Assembly (NCBI GenBank): GCA_937910685.1
Contig: CALEMP010000186.1
Coordinates: 1 to 35,717, forward strand
Length of the DNA: 35,717 nt
Direction: 5' to 3'
Source of the DNA: an uncultured bacterium
Lineage (GTDB): Bacteria > Planctomycetota > UBA1135 > GCA-002686595
Of this stretch, positions 15,847-25,511 are shown piece after piece. Position numbers and translations under genes: made by a program. The stretch's first letter is position 1. Every line of letters starts with the position of its first letter. The notes beneath the pieces are model-generated. The model saw nothing but the letters and a program-made list of their open reading frames with translations, did no database searches and was not told where the DNA came from.

Positions 15847-18800
15847 ATGCGCCTGGTACGACTTGAACTTTTCGGCTTCAAATCCTTTGCCGACTCCACT
15901 GTGCTTGAATTTGGCCAGCGGAGCCTGACCGGAGTGGTCGGCCCCAACGGTTGCGGCAAGAGTAACGTGGTGGATGCTGTGCGCTGGGCCCTGGGCGAAA
16001 CTCGCCCAAGCTCCATGCGCGGCTCGGGTATGACCGACGTGATCTTTAAGGGATCGGTGAGTCGCCCGGCCATGGGGTTTGCGGAAGTCACCCTCGTGTT
16101 TGATAACTCGGACGGGGAATTGCCCGACCACTCTGCTGAAGTTTCCGTGACCCGGCGCCTTGAAGCCAGTGGTGAGGGTTCCTATCTGATCGATGGCCAG
16201 CGCGTGCGACTCAAGGACGTGAAGGACCTGCTGTTCGATACGGGCCTGGGTTCCCGGGGCTATTCCGTGCTTGAGCAGGGGCGCATCGATGCGGTGCTCT
16301 CGGCCAATCCCCAGCAGCGCCGGGCGGTGTTCGAAGAGGCCGCAGGTATCTCGCGCTATCGTCAGCGCCGCCATGAAACCGAGCTGCGCCTCAAGCATGT
16401 GGCGGCAGACATGGAGCGTGTGGACGACGTGATCGCCGAGTTGCGTTCGCGGGTGCGGTCCCTCAAAATTCAAGCGGGCAAAGCCGAACGCTTCTTGGTG
16501 GCTAGGGACGAATGGTCCACCGGTCGCCGGCGCTTTTTGGGGCATCGCCTATTCAACATTGACGGCGAGCTGCACGGCTTGGAACCGGAAATCGCGAGTC
16601 TTTCGGAAGCTCTTGAGGAGCAACGCCAACGACGTCAAGCCCATGAGGCGGAAGCCCAGCGGCGGGAAGAAGAACGCAGCCAAGTGGTGCTGGAACTCGA
16701 TCGGGTGTCCGGTGAGTCCGGGCGCCTAGAAGGGGAAGCGCGCGCCCTAGAGGAACGCCGCAAGGCACTCTTGGCGCGGGTTGAAAACTGGCGGCACTCC
16801 GCCGACGAGGAAGGCACCCGGGCAGACCAGCTCGAGCAAGAGCTCAAGGACCAAAACGCCAATGTGGAGGCCCTTGCCCTGAAAACGGAAGCGCTCACCA
16901 AGCAAGCCGCTACGGCCAAGATTTCCCTCGAAGAATTTGCCGGTCACAACCGCACGTGCAACCAGCGCTATCGGGATTCGCGTCAAGCGACTGAGGCCCA
17001 GAACGAAACTGTATTGGCGCGCCTCCATGATCGGGGTGCCGCAGCCAGCCGTAGCCGTCAGTTGGCGGAGCACAAGCCGCGCCTTGAAGAGCGCGTGGAG
17101 CGCGTCAACAAGCGCCATGCGGAGTTGGAAGAAAGTCTGGCCCAGGGTCGCGCCGAACAGGGACAAGTGGAGCAGGCCGTGCAGGTGGCGGAATCCGAAG
17201 CGCAAGAGGCAGCTAACCTTCGCGGGGAACAGCAAGCCCAATTGGAGGGCCGGCAAGAGGTCCTGCGGAATATGGATGTGCGCCGCGCCGCATTGGATCT
17301 GGAACGGGCCGGTCATCAGGCGCGGGTGGACGCACTACGTGATCGTGAGCGGCAATTGGAGGAACTTGATCAAGGCAGCCTGCGCTTGTTGGAGGCCGTC
17401 AGTGAAGATGGCAGTCGCGAAGATGGCGCTAATGCCCAAGCGCCCTGCGCCGATGAGGACCTTCTTGGGGTCGTTGCGGATCACTTGACCATTGACACGC
17501 GCTTGGCCCGGTCCCTCGACGCAATTCTCGGCAGTCGCGCTTCGGCCCTTGTGGTCCGGGATGCCCATGTGGCCCGGGGTATTTTGGAATGGGCCCAAGC
17601 CGAAGAGCACGGGGGCCTTTCTCTGGTGGTGCCCCCTGGCCTGGGTGCTCCCCCTTGTCCCACGCCCACGGACTTTGCCCTCTTCGCTCAGTTTGGAAAC
17701 GGGGTCGAGGGGCGTCTTTGTGACCTGGTGCGCTGCGACGATCAGGTACGACCCCTCGCCCGGGCTTTGCTTTGCGATGTGGTGGTGGTATCGGACTTGG
17801 ACGTGGGCCTCAAATTGGTGAGCAAGAACCCCGAGTGGCGTTTTGTGACACCGCTGGGAGAAGTCGTCGATGCGGCGGGACTTTCCGGGGGCTTTTTGGA
17901 AATGGATCAGGGCGCCGTTGGCCGGCGCGCGGCCTCGGAGGAGTTCGAGCACCGCTGCGAGGTGCTCGCCAAGTCTTTGCTGACCCTCGACGAGGAGCGT
18001 CAGCGGGAAATCGACGGGCTCTTGCTGGATGGCGAGGCCTTGCGGGTTGGTGAAGCTCGGCGGGAAGCGGCCTTGGATGCACTAGCCGAAGCAACCCGTA
18101 CCCGGGCCGCCCTCCAGGGCCGGTTGGAAGAACAGGCAGCCGCGTTTCAAGAACACGAGGCGGAGCGCACGCGGGTTAGCGCGGAACAGATTCAGTTGGA
18201 AGAGGACCTGCAGCAGGCGGGGAAGGATCACCTGGATGCGGAACAAGCGGTCGAGGTCGAGAACGAACGTCTCGCCAGTCTGGATCGTGAGCGCCATGAA
18301 CTTGAGCAAGAGCGCGATGGGATCCAGCGCGAAACCGCCGCTGCGGACGTGGAACGTCAGCGCGTGGATTCCGAGCGGCAGGCCTGCGATGAGCGCTTGC
18401 GCGGCGATCGAATGCGCATCGAACGGGATGAGGGAGAGCTCGCTCGGGCACTGCGGCGCTCCGAGAACTTCCTGGCCAATGCCCTGAGCGGCGAGGGCGA
18501 AGCAGATGTGGTGCGTCAACAGGAAGTGGAGCACCGTGAACAGGCCCAAGCGTTGGTTGGGCAACTGGAGGGCTTGCGCAAGCGCGAGCGCGAGGGTGCT
18601 GCCTTGGCCCAGGAGGCACGCCAAGCGGCGGAAGCGGTTCAGGTGGAACTGGATCAAGCAAGCGAGCAACTCAATCAGCAAAAACTAACCCAACAACGAT
18701 TGGAACTCGAGCGCCAAGAGTTGCTCGGGCGTGCGCAAGAGGAACTGAGCCTCACCCGTGATGACCTCAAGTTGGGCTTCGAAGCGGAATCCGATCTGGC

Positions 18801-19707
18801 GACAGCGGGGGCCATGCAATCCCTATCGATGAAGGTGGCGGAGCTCAAAAGAGTGCTCGATAAGCTCGGACCCGTCAACCTGGATGCGGTCCATGAGCTC
18901 GATGAGGTCAGCGAACGACTTGATAACCTGGAGACCCAGGCGCGCGACCTGAGCGACGCCCGCAAGAATCTCGAAGAGACCATCAAGCGCATTGACGAAG
19001 AGTCCCGGCGCATGTTCCTGGAGACCTTTACTGAGGTGCGAGAGCACTTCCGAGTGATCTTCCGTCAGTTGTTTGGTGGGGGGCGAGCCGATTTGCAGCT
19101 CGACCCGGACCAAGACATTTTGGAAGCGGGCATCGAGATCATCGCCCGGCCGCCTGGTCGGGAAATGTTGCCCATCGGGCTGCTCTCCGGTGGTCAGCGC
19201 ACCATGACGGCCCTGGCCCTCCTGTTCGCGGTCTTCAAGTCCAAGCCCAGTCCCTTCTGCATTCTCGATGAGGTGGACGCGGCCCTCGATGATGCGAACA
19301 TCGACAGGTTCCTGGCGATGCTGGCGGGCTTCCGTGACACCTCTCAATTCGTTGTCGTGACCCACAACAAGGGCACCATGAGCGCTTGCGAAGCCCTGTT
19401 TGGGGTGACCATGCAGACCAAGGGAGTGTCACGCTTTGTGGCGGTGGAGCTCAGTCAAGTGGATGACATCGCACCGGAGTCCATGGGCAAGGTGCGCGAA
19501 GGGTCCCCGGACCTAATCGGGCGCGGGGATTTGAATGTGCAGGAGGACGCCGAGGAGCGCGACTTCGATGAGCACGGGGATCCCGTGGTTGAACTGCAGC
19601 CTGCTCCACGACCCACGGGCGGTGAGGCCGCCGCTGAAGAGTCGGGGGAGCCCCCAGGTGATGCGGGTCAGGAAGAGACCGCCATCAGTTCCCAAGAAAC
19701 CTCCTAG
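15847..19707 (+). CDS. smc: Chromosome segregation protein SMC
   Basis: The protein has 1286 residues from ATG 15847. A GTG at 15823 overlaps the previous stop and would add eight. I prefer the ATG because SMC proteins begin directly with the first strand, here MRLVRLELFGFKSFADSTVL. Walker A is GPNGCGKSN at 32-40. Long coiled coils, rich in Glu/Gln/Arg/Ala, fill about 170-520 and 690-1040. The hinge lies between, around 540-690. The ABC signature LLSGGQRTMTAL is near residue 1113 and Walker B FCILDEVDAALDD near 1140. A tail of about 80 acidic, low-complexity residues follows the head and is longer than usual. SMC organises the origin region with ScpA/ScpB, neither of which is in the window. 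Confidence 0.97.
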   Translation: MRLVRLELFGFKSFADSTVLEFGQRSLTGVVGPNGCGKSNVVDAVRWALGETRPSSMRGSGMTDVIFKGSVSRPAMGFAEVTLVFDNSDGELPDHSAEVSVTRRLEASGEGSYLIDGQRVRLKDVKDLLFDTGLGSRGYSVLEQGRIDAVLSANPQQRRAVFEEAAGISRYRQRRHETELRLKHVAADMERVDDVIAELRSRVRSLKIQAGKAERFLVARDEWSTGRRRFLGHRLFNIDGELHGLEPEIASLSEALEEQRQRRQAHEAEAQRREEERSQVVLELDRVSGESGRLEGEARALEERRKALLARVENWRHSADEEGTRADQLEQELKDQNANVEALALKTEALTKQAATAKISLEEFAGHNRTCNQRYRDSRQATEAQNETVLARLHDRGAAASRSRQLAEHKPRLEERVERVNKRHAELEESLAQGRAEQGQVEQAVQVAESEAQEAANLRGEQQAQLEGRQEVLRNMDVRRAALDLERAGHQARVDALRDRERQLEELDQGSLRLLEAVSEDGSREDGANAQAPCADEDLLGVVADHLTIDTRLARSLDAILGSRASALVVRDAHVARGILEWAQAEEHGGLSLVVPPGLGAPPCPTPTDFALFAQFGNGVEGRLCDLVRCDDQVRPLARALLCDVVVVSDLDVGLKLVSKNPEWRFVTPLGEVVDAAGLSGGFLEMDQGAVGRRAASEEFEHRCEVLAKSLLTLDEERQREIDGLLLDGEALRVGEARREAALDALAEATRTRAALQGRLEEQAAAFQEHEAERTRVSAEQIQLEEDLQQAGKDHLDAEQAVEVENERLASLDRERHELEQERDGIQRETAAADVERQRVDSERQACDERLRGDRMRIERDEGELARALRRSENFLANALSGEGEADVVRQQEVEHREQAQALVGQLEGLRKREREGAALAQEARQAAEAVQVELDQASEQLNQQKLTQQRLELERQELLGRAQEELSLTRDDLKLGFEAESDLATAGAMQSLSMKVAELKRVLDKLGPVNLDAVHELDEVSERLDNLETQARDLSDARKNLEETIKRIDEESRRMFLETFTEVREHFRVIFRQLFGGGRADLQLDPDQDILEAGIEIIARPPGREMLPIGLLSGGQRTMTALALLFAVFKSKPSPFCILDEVDAALDDANIDRFLAMLAGFRDTSQFVVVTHNKGTMSACEALFGVTMQTKGVSRFVAVELSQVDDIAPESMGKVREGSPDLIGRGDLNVQEDAEERDFDEHGDPVVELQPAPRPTGGEAAAEESGEPPGDAGQEETAISSQETS

Positions 19708-19728
19708 GGGGCTGAGCCAGCTGGGAGT

Positions 19729-20754
19729 CTAGCGCTGTCGGCGCAGGACTTCGGCTTCTACTTCCAAGAGCCCCTTGGTCAAGATGCGACCAAAGATCTT
19801 GAGGGAAGCGGCGCTGGTCTTGTCCATGGTGTCCTCATCGGTGTGCCACCAGGGGCGCATGGGACCTCCGTAGTCCAAGTCGATGAGGTCCACGGCGTGG
19901 ATGCCCAGGTCCAGGAATGAAAGGTGATCGTCCTTGACCAGGGTGCGCTGTCGGGCCGTGCCCACATGCTTGCCTAGGCCTTCGTCCTTGGCGGCGGTCC
20001 AAAAGATGTTGCGTAACCACGTGGTGGAATAATCGTCCCAGGTCAGAACCAGGTCCCGGTCTGCAATCATGTCCACCACGACCACCGCGCCCACGCGTTT
20101 TGCTTCACCGCGCTTGTAGAGTTCCCGGGCATGGCGCCTGGAGCCGTAGGTGTTTTCCTTTCCAGCCCAACTGAAGTTGACTGCTTCTTCGCCGTCGAAA
20201 AAGACCACCCGCCATGCAGCATTTCGGGGATGGGTTTGCGCCAAGCCCCTGGCCAACTCGATCAGGGCGACGGTGGAGGATCCTCCGTCATTGGCACCGA
20301 TGAAACTCGGCCCAAGGAACTTCGTGTCAATGTGCCCGCCCACCAGAACCATGGGGGAGTCCTTGCTGGGCCCGGCCAGGTCAGCTACCAGGTTGGTGTA
20401 AACCTGCTCGCCACTGGGAGTCGCCTGGGTGACGGGTACTTTGGCGCTGAAAGTTTCCCGCCGGGTCTTAAATCCCAGGGAAATCAGTTCCTCTTCGAGG
20501 GTTTCGAGCAGATTTGCGAGGGCTGGACTGCCGGGATGGCGAGGTCCGAGGGCCACCACCGCGGCCAACTGAGCGTAGGCCCGGGCTCCGTCGAAGGGAA
20601 TAGGGGCGCCCAGGACCACCGGGGGGGGGCTGGGCCTCGCGGGGCTGGGATCCTGAGCTGGCTGGGGCTCGGGGGCGCAAGCCCCCAGGATACCCATGAG
20701 TAGGATTCCTCCGAGGGCGGCGAGGGGCTGCAGGGGCAGGTGGAGGGGGTGCAT
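19729..20754 (-). CDS. Glutaminyl-cyclase-like M28 family lipoprotein
   Basis: The 341-residue exported protein has a lipobox LGAC at residues 23-26 and a Pro-rich linker (about 28-48). The catalytic domain resembles the glutaminyl-peptide cyclotransferase branch of M28 rather than ordinary aminopeptidases. It has GGHIDTKF, IGANDGGSS (zinc Asp), VVFFDGEEAVNFSW (catalytic Glu, zinc Glu), YGSRRHA, VVDMIADRD, KDDHLSFLDLGI and WWHTDEDTMD (zinc His). These correspond in order to human QC Asp159, Glu201/202, Asp248, Asp305 and His330. Such enzymes turn N-terminal Gln into pyroglutamate. The start has no Shine-Dalgarno; TAGGAT lies 6 bases upstream. The linker is encoded partly by a run of nine C on the coding strand. 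It is divergent from prkA. A peptidase role cannot be excluded. Confidence 0.8.
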   Translation of the reverse strand: MHPLHLPLQPLAALGGILLMGILGACAPEPQPAQDPSPARPSPPPVVLGAPIPFDGARAYAQLAAVVALGPRHPGSPALANLLETLEEELISLGFKTRRETFSAKVPVTQATPSGEQVYTNLVADLAGPSKDSPMVLVGGHIDTKFLGPSFIGANDGGSSTVALIELARGLAQTHPRNAAWRVVFFDGEEAVNFSWAGKENTYGSRRHARELYKRGEAKRVGAVVVVDMIADRDLVLTWDDYSTTWLRNIFWTAAKDEGLGKHVGTARQRTLVKDDHLSFLDLGIHAVDLIDLDYGGPMRPWWHTDEDTMDKTSAASLKIFGRILTKGLLEVEAEVLRRQR

Positions 20755-20760
20755 GACTGC

Positions 20761-20766
20761 ATCCTA
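20761..20766 (-). promoter_or_regulatory. Possible -10 element, leaderless start of the QC-like gene
   Basis: TAGGAT on the minus strand followed by 6 bases and the ATG at 20754, with no Shine-Dalgarno. Confidence 0.35.
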
Positions 20767-20872
20767 ACCTGCGAGCCACGGCCTACCTCAAGAGATGCCT
20801 CAGGTTGTGGCCCAGACATGTCCGAAGTATTGGACGGAGCTATGCCTCGATCCCGTCGGGGCGACACCGATA

Positions 20873-22921
20873 ATGACTAACGAACCCACCCCCCTGTTCG
20901 ATTTCGTGCGCAATGCCCAGGATGCGAGCCAGCACGCTCGTTTGACCTGGAGCGGTTCTTTCAATGAGTACCTGCGGCTGCTTGAGCGGGATCCTAAACC
21001 CGCACGCAACGCATGGCAGCGCCTGCTCGACATGATCGAGTCCCATGGCAGCCAGACCACTGAATACCAGTCCTATACCACCTGGAACCTCTTTGCCGAT
21101 CCCCTCGGAGACGGCCGTGATGGGGTGGAAGGCCTAGGCAAGCCCCTGGCTGATTTGGTCAACATGATTCGCGCCGGAGCCCGACACCTGGGCCCTGAGC
21201 GACGCATTGTTCTCTTGCATGGTCCCGTGGGGTCCGCCAAGAGCACCATTGCGCGCTTGCTCAAGCGCGGACTGGAAGCCTACACCCAAACCGAAGAGGG
21301 TGCGCTCTATACCTTCACCTGGGAGGTCGACGGAGAACTCATCCCCTCCGCAATGCATCAGGATCCTCTGCTTTTGATTCCCACCGACCAGCGGGCGGAA
21401 GTGGCTCAACGGCTGTCCAGGGAGTTGGCCGCTGAGTATGAGTTGCGCATCGAGGGAGAACTCGATCCGGTCAGTCGTTTCTGGATGGAGACCCTGATGG
21501 ACCGTTATGAGGGGGATTGGTCCAAGGTCATGAGCCACATTCAAGTCAAGCGCTTGGTGTTCAGTGAAGCCGACCGCATGGGCATTGGTACGTTCCAGCC
21601 CAAGGACGAAAAGAACCAGGACTCCACTGAGCTGACAGGTGATTTGAACTACCGCAAGATTGCAGAGTTCGGTTCGGATTCGGACCCGCGGGCTTTCAAC
21701 TTTGACGGGGAATTCTGTGTGGCTAATCGTGGCCTGCTGGAATTCGTCGAGGTTCTAAAACTCGACGTGGCGTTTCTGTACGACCTTCTGGGAGCGACCC
21801 AGGAGCACATGATCAAGCCCAAGAAATTCGCCCAGACGTCAATCGATGAGGTGATTCTTGGACACACCAACGAACCGGAATACCTACGGCTGTTGTCCAA
21901 CGAGTTGATGGAGGCCTTTAGGGATCGGACCATCAAGGTTGATATTCCTTACAACCTCGAAGTCTCCGCAGAGCTCGCGATCCACCGTCGGCGCTATGGC
22001 CAACCCGGAGCCCCGGGACGCCGTTTGGCTCCCCATACCCTTGAGATGGCCTCGCTCTGGGCGGTGCTCACCCGTCTTGAGGAACCGGCGCTGCCTAACT
22101 TGACCCTGCTTCAAAAGGCTCAACTGTACGATGGGCAAGAGATCCAGGGCTTCACCGCCGAGCAGGTCACAGAATTACGGGCTGCTTGCGAACGTGAGGG
22201 CATGGAGGGCATTTCGCCGCGCTTCGTGCAGGACCGCATCGCCTCTTGCTTGGTCTCCGACCGTCCCGTGGTTGGCCCTCGCGAAATCCTAGCTGCCATT
22301 GAAGATGGCCTGCAACACAACTCCATGGTGGCCAACAAGGAGCTGCGCCTCAAGTATCTTGAGCGCGTGGCCCAGGTGCGCGAAGAGTACCAAGAGACCA
22401 TCAAGCACGAGGTGCAGGTGGCCATCGCCGCGGACCAGGAAGCTCTTGACCGTTTGTGCTCCAAGTACCTCGACAACGTGCGGGCCCACACCACCCGCGA
22501 GTCCGTCCTCAGTGCGAACGGAACCTCTCGGGCCCCGGACGAGCGTTTGATGCGTTCGATCGAGGACATGATCGACGTACCCGAGGCCCGCAAGGATGAC
22601 TTCCGCCACGAGCTGATGAACTACATCGCAGTGGTGCACCTCGAAGGCCGCACCTTTGACTACCGAGAGAACCGGCGCTTGACCCGGGCTCTTGAGCTCA
22701 AGCTGTTTGAAGATCACAAGGACTCGATCCAACTGACCAGCCTGGTCTCGAACGTGATCGACCCGGACACCCAGCAGAAGATTGGGCTGATCCGCGAGCG
22801 CTTGATGCGCCGCTTCGGTTACGACGAGTTCTCCGCCGATGCGGTGCTCAATGAAGTTGCCAACCTATTTGCCCATGATGCCGAATTCGGTAGCGAGGAA
22901 GAGCCGGGCCAGGCCGCCTGA
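20873..22921 (+). CDS. prkA: PrkA-family serine protein kinase / AAA protein
   Basis: The protein has 682 residues from ATG 20873. The frame stays open to 20795, but the extra 26 residues look unlike PrkA. It is slightly longer than E. coli YeaG. The N-terminal AAA domain has LHGPVGSAKSTIARLLK with its P-loop at about 117-124. The characteristic PrkA region includes NRGLLEFVEVLKLDVAFLYDLL, PKKFAQTSIDEVILGHTNEPE and VDIPYNLEVSAELAIH. The C-terminal PrkA kinase-type domain ends in an acidic tail. PrkA proteins phosphorylate targets in starvation, sporulation or stress; some work also links them to protease activity. It is the first gene of a block with DUF444 and SpoVR, a partnership found across many bacteria. 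The spacing to the next gene is 4 bases. Confidence 0.95.
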   Translation: MTNEPTPLFDFVRNAQDASQHARLTWSGSFNEYLRLLERDPKPARNAWQRLLDMIESHGSQTTEYQSYTTWNLFADPLGDGRDGVEGLGKPLADLVNMIRAGARHLGPERRIVLLHGPVGSAKSTIARLLKRGLEAYTQTEEGALYTFTWEVDGELIPSAMHQDPLLLIPTDQRAEVAQRLSRELAAEYELRIEGELDPVSRFWMETLMDRYEGDWSKVMSHIQVKRLVFSEADRMGIGTFQPKDEKNQDSTELTGDLNYRKIAEFGSDSDPRAFNFDGEFCVANRGLLEFVEVLKLDVAFLYDLLGATQEHMIKPKKFAQTSIDEVILGHTNEPEYLRLLSNELMEAFRDRTIKVDIPYNLEVSAELAIHRRRYGQPGAPGRRLAPHTLEMASLWAVLTRLEEPALPNLTLLQKAQLYDGQEIQGFTAEQVTELRAACEREGMEGISPRFVQDRIASCLVSDRPVVGPREILAAIEDGLQHNSMVANKELRLKYLERVAQVREEYQETIKHEVQVAIAADQEALDRLCSKYLDNVRAHTTRESVLSANGTSRAPDERLMRSIEDMIDVPEARKDDFRHELMNYIAVVHLEGRTFDYRENRRLTRALELKLFEDHKDSIQLTSLVSNVIDPDTQQKIGLIRERLMRRFGYDEFSADAVLNEVANLFAHDAEFGSEEEPGQAA

Positions 22922-22925
22922 TTTT

Positions 22926-24044
22926 ATGGGCTACGAGGTATATCGAATGGAGAAGGATCGCGCGCGTTTCCGGGATATTGTCCGGGGGCGCTTGCGTGGT
23001 GATCTGAAGAAGTACCTATCCAGCACTGAGCTCCTGGGCCAGCGTGCGGGCCGCACGATCTCTATTCCTGTGCCGCAAATCGAGCTGCCCAGACTTCGCT
23101 TTGGGAACAACGAGAGCGAAGGGGTGGGGCAGGGACCTGGAAAAGAGGGGGCTCCCGTGGAAGGAGATGGCCAAGAGGGTGATGCCGCTGGTGCCGCCGG
23201 CGATGAACCCGGCAAGCATGTGCTGGAGATCGAAGTGGAGATAGAGGAGCTAGCGGAAATGCTGGCTGCCGAATTGGAGTTGCCCAACATTGAACCCCGG
23301 GGCACCAAGCAGTTGCTCTCGGAAGGGGGGCGCTACAGTGGCTTGCGCAACCAGGGCCCCCGCAGCCTGCGTCATTTCCGCAGAACATTCAAAAGGGCGC
23401 TGACGCGCACCATTGCCGAGGGCAACTGGAACCCGGCTGATCCGCGGGTGGTTCCCATCAAGGATGACGAGCGCTTTCGCATGCGTCGCACCGCGCCCCT
23501 TCCTGAGTCGAGCGCGGTCATTTTCCACATGATGGATGTTTCTGGCTCCATGGGCAAAGAGCAGAAGGAGATCGTGCGCATCCAGGCTTTTTGGATCGAC
23601 ACTTGGCTGCGCAGTCAATACAAGAACATCGAGGTTGTCTACATCGTGCACGATGCGGTGGCCAAGATTGTGAATGACGAGGAGTTCTTCCACTTGCGCG
23701 AATCGGGTGGCACCAAGATCTCTTCGGCCTACGAGTTGGCCCTCGAATTGATCCAGACCAAGTACCGACCGGACCAGTGGAACATCTACCCCTTCCACTA
23801 TTCTGATGGGGACAATTGGAGCGCCCGGGACACTTCCCACTGCATCTCCCTGCTGCGGGATGAACTCCTGCCCAGGGTTAATCAATTCTGCTATGGGCAG
23901 GTCCGCAGCGCCTACGGGTCTGGCCAGTTCAAGAAGGATTTGGACAAGGAGCTTGGAGGCAGCGAGAACCTGGTCAGTGCGGCAGTGGATGGCCGTGATG
24001 AGATTGCCGATTCGATCCGGGCCTTTTTGGGGAGGGGGTGCTGA
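22926..24044 (+). CDS. yhbH: DUF444 / YeaH-YhbH family protein with von Willebrand-like domain
   Basis: The protein has 372 residues from ATG 22926, four bases after prkA stops. A second ATG at 22944 (MEKDRARF) is a realistic alternative. The DUF444 plan is clear: an N-terminal [33 protein letters not shown], a Gly/Glu-rich spacer (about 60-100), then a conserved basic helix, [17 protein letters not shown]. The von Willebrand A-like fold carries a MIDAS-type [14 protein letters not shown] near residue 200 and ends with [11 protein letters not shown]. Its partner roles are known only by genetics: it sits with PrkA and SpoVR and may present substrates. The stop overlaps the Shine-Dalgarno region of spoVR. 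Confidence 0.94.
   Translation: MGYEVYRMEKDRARFRDIVRGRLRGDLKKYLSSTELLGQRAGRTISIPVPQIELPRLRFGNNESEGVGQGPGKEGAPVEGDGQEGDAAGAAGDEPGKHVLEIEVEIEELAEMLAAELELPNIEPRGTKQLLSEGGRYSGLRNQGPRSLRHFRRTFKRALTRTIAEGNWNPADPRVVPIKDDERFRMRRTAPLPESSAVIFHMMDVSGSMGKEQKEIVRIQAFWIDTWLRSQYKNIEVVYIVHDAVAKIVNDEEFFHLRESGGTKISSAYELALELIQTKYRPDQWNIYPFHYSDGDNWSARDTSHCISLLRDELLPRVNQFCYGQVRSAYGSGQFKKDLDKELGGSENLVSAAVDGRDEIADSIRAFLGRGC
24031..24036 (+). promoter_or_regulatory. Shine-Dalgarno that favours spoVR ATG 24047
   Basis: GGAGGG lies 10 bases before ATG 24047 but only 1 base before GTG 24038, so the longer GTG start is unlikely. Confidence 0.55.
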
Positions 24045-24046
24045 GC

Positions 24047-25462
24047 ATGGTGCGCACACCCAACTTGCCCCCGCGCCTCCAGCGCGAAGCCCAGAGAGCA
24101 GAAGACGCGGCCCGAGCCGCGGGCTTAGACTTTTTCGAAGTGGTTTTCGAGTCGGTTGACGCGCGGGATTTGAACGCCATCGCGGCTTACGGCGGTTTTC
24201 CCCGGCGTTATGCCTCATGGCGCTTTGGCATGGACTTCGAACGTTTGCACAAGGGCTATTCCTATGGCCTGTCCAAGATCTATGAGTTGGTGATCAACAA
24301 CGATCCCACCATTGCCTACCTCGTGCGCTCGAACTCCCTGATGGAGCAGAAGCTCGTCATGGCCCATGTGTTTGGCCATGCTGACTTCTTCAAGAACAAC
24401 GCCTGGTTCGCTCCCACCGAGCGCCGCATGGTCCAGACTATGGATGCCCACGCGGATCGACTCAAGCGGATCAGCGCGGAACAGGGCCAAGACCAAGTGG
24501 AGCGCATGCTCGACCGGGCCCTGGGTTTGGAAGGTCTAATCGATCCTTACTTGCCCCTGCAACAGACCAAGTCCGGGAAGTCCGTGGACCGGGTCGGTCG
24601 CGCTCGGGCTAGTTTTGAAGCGGTCATGGATGGGCGTCCCGCACCGGCACCCGTACCCACACACCTCCCGGGCAGCACTCTGCCCACTTATGATTGTTTG
24701 GCTTTCCTGATTGAGTTCGCTCCCCTGGAACCATGGCAACGTGAGGTGTTACGCATCGTTCGGGATGAGGCTTACTATTTTATGCCCCAGCGTCAGACCA
24801 AGATCATGAACGAAGGCTGGGCTTCCTTTTGGCACAGTCGTCTCTTGACCAACGGTCTCTTGGACGGTTCCGAGATCATTGACTTTGCCGATTGTCACTC
24901 GGGTGCAACCGCCAGCCAGCCGGGCCAACTAAATCCCTACAAGCTTGGCATTGAGTTGTTCCGCCACGCGGAGCGATTGGGTCATGACATCTTCCGTCTT
25001 CGGAAAATCCACAACGATTCCTCCTTCATCGATGAGTTGGTGGACGAGGAATTCGCCCTCGAGAACCAGCTTTTTACCTATCACGACAATCCCAAGGGCG
25101 GCGGTCCCCAGATTGCCAGCCGGGATTGGCGCACCGTCAAGCGGGAGCTGATGAACAGTCTTGCCTGGGGCGGCCAGCCGCGCATCCAATTGCGAGAGGT
25201 GGACGCCGAGGGAGCGCTTGTGCTGGTGCACAGGCATGACGGCCGTGATTTGGTCCTGCAGGAGGCCGGGCAGTTGATCAGTCAGTTAGCCCACCTGTGG
25301 GGCGCCCCGGTGCACCTGTTGAGTCTCGATGGGGGCCAAGGCAAGCGCGTCACCGCCGGAAAGGCGGGGGTTTCGGTGGCGGATTGCGAGGAGGCCGTTG
25401 AGTCCTGTGGGGGGTCCACGTCCCCCAAGCAAAGGCCCGAGCAAAAAAGACGTACGGCCTAG
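24047..25462 (+). CDS. spoVR: SpoVR family protein
   Basis: The 471-residue protein has the length and motifs of SpoVR/YcgB: the N-terminal AGLDFFEVVFESVDARDLN, FPRRYASWRFGMDFERL, and VMAHVFGHADFFKNNAWF. The YFMPQRQTKIMNEGWASFWH segment and the HDNPKGGG-type C-terminal half follow. In Bacillus SpoVR is needed for spore cortex formation. In non-sporulating bacteria it goes with PrkA and YeaH in stress responses, and its biochemical role is unknown. The His-rich motifs (AHVFGHADF, GWASFWH) suggest a metal site, which is an inference. The last 40 residues are Pro/Lys-rich and poorly conserved. It is the third gene of the prkA operon. Confidence 0.95.
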   Translation: MVRTPNLPPRLQREAQRAEDAARAAGLDFFEVVFESVDARDLNAIAAYGGFPRRYASWRFGMDFERLHKGYSYGLSKIYELVINNDPTIAYLVRSNSLMEQKLVMAHVFGHADFFKNNAWFAPTERRMVQTMDAHADRLKRISAEQGQDQVERMLDRALGLEGLIDPYLPLQQTKSGKSVDRVGRARASFEAVMDGRPAPAPVPTHLPGSTLPTYDCLAFLIEFAPLEPWQREVLRIVRDEAYYFMPQRQTKIMNEGWASFWHSRLLTNGLLDGSEIIDFADCHSGATASQPGQLNPYKLGIELFRHAERLGHDIFRLRKIHNDSSFIDELVDEEFALENQLFTYHDNPKGGGPQIASRDWRTVKRELMNSLAWGGQPRIQLREVDAEGALVLVHRHDGRDLVLQEAGQLISQLAHLWGAPVHLLSLDGGQGKRVTAGKAGVSVADCEEAVESCGGSTSPKQRPEQKRRTA

Positions 25463-25511
25463 GGGGAGAAAGGCTTGCACCCGCAGGCTCGGGGGGCGAG
25501 GATCCTTCCCG

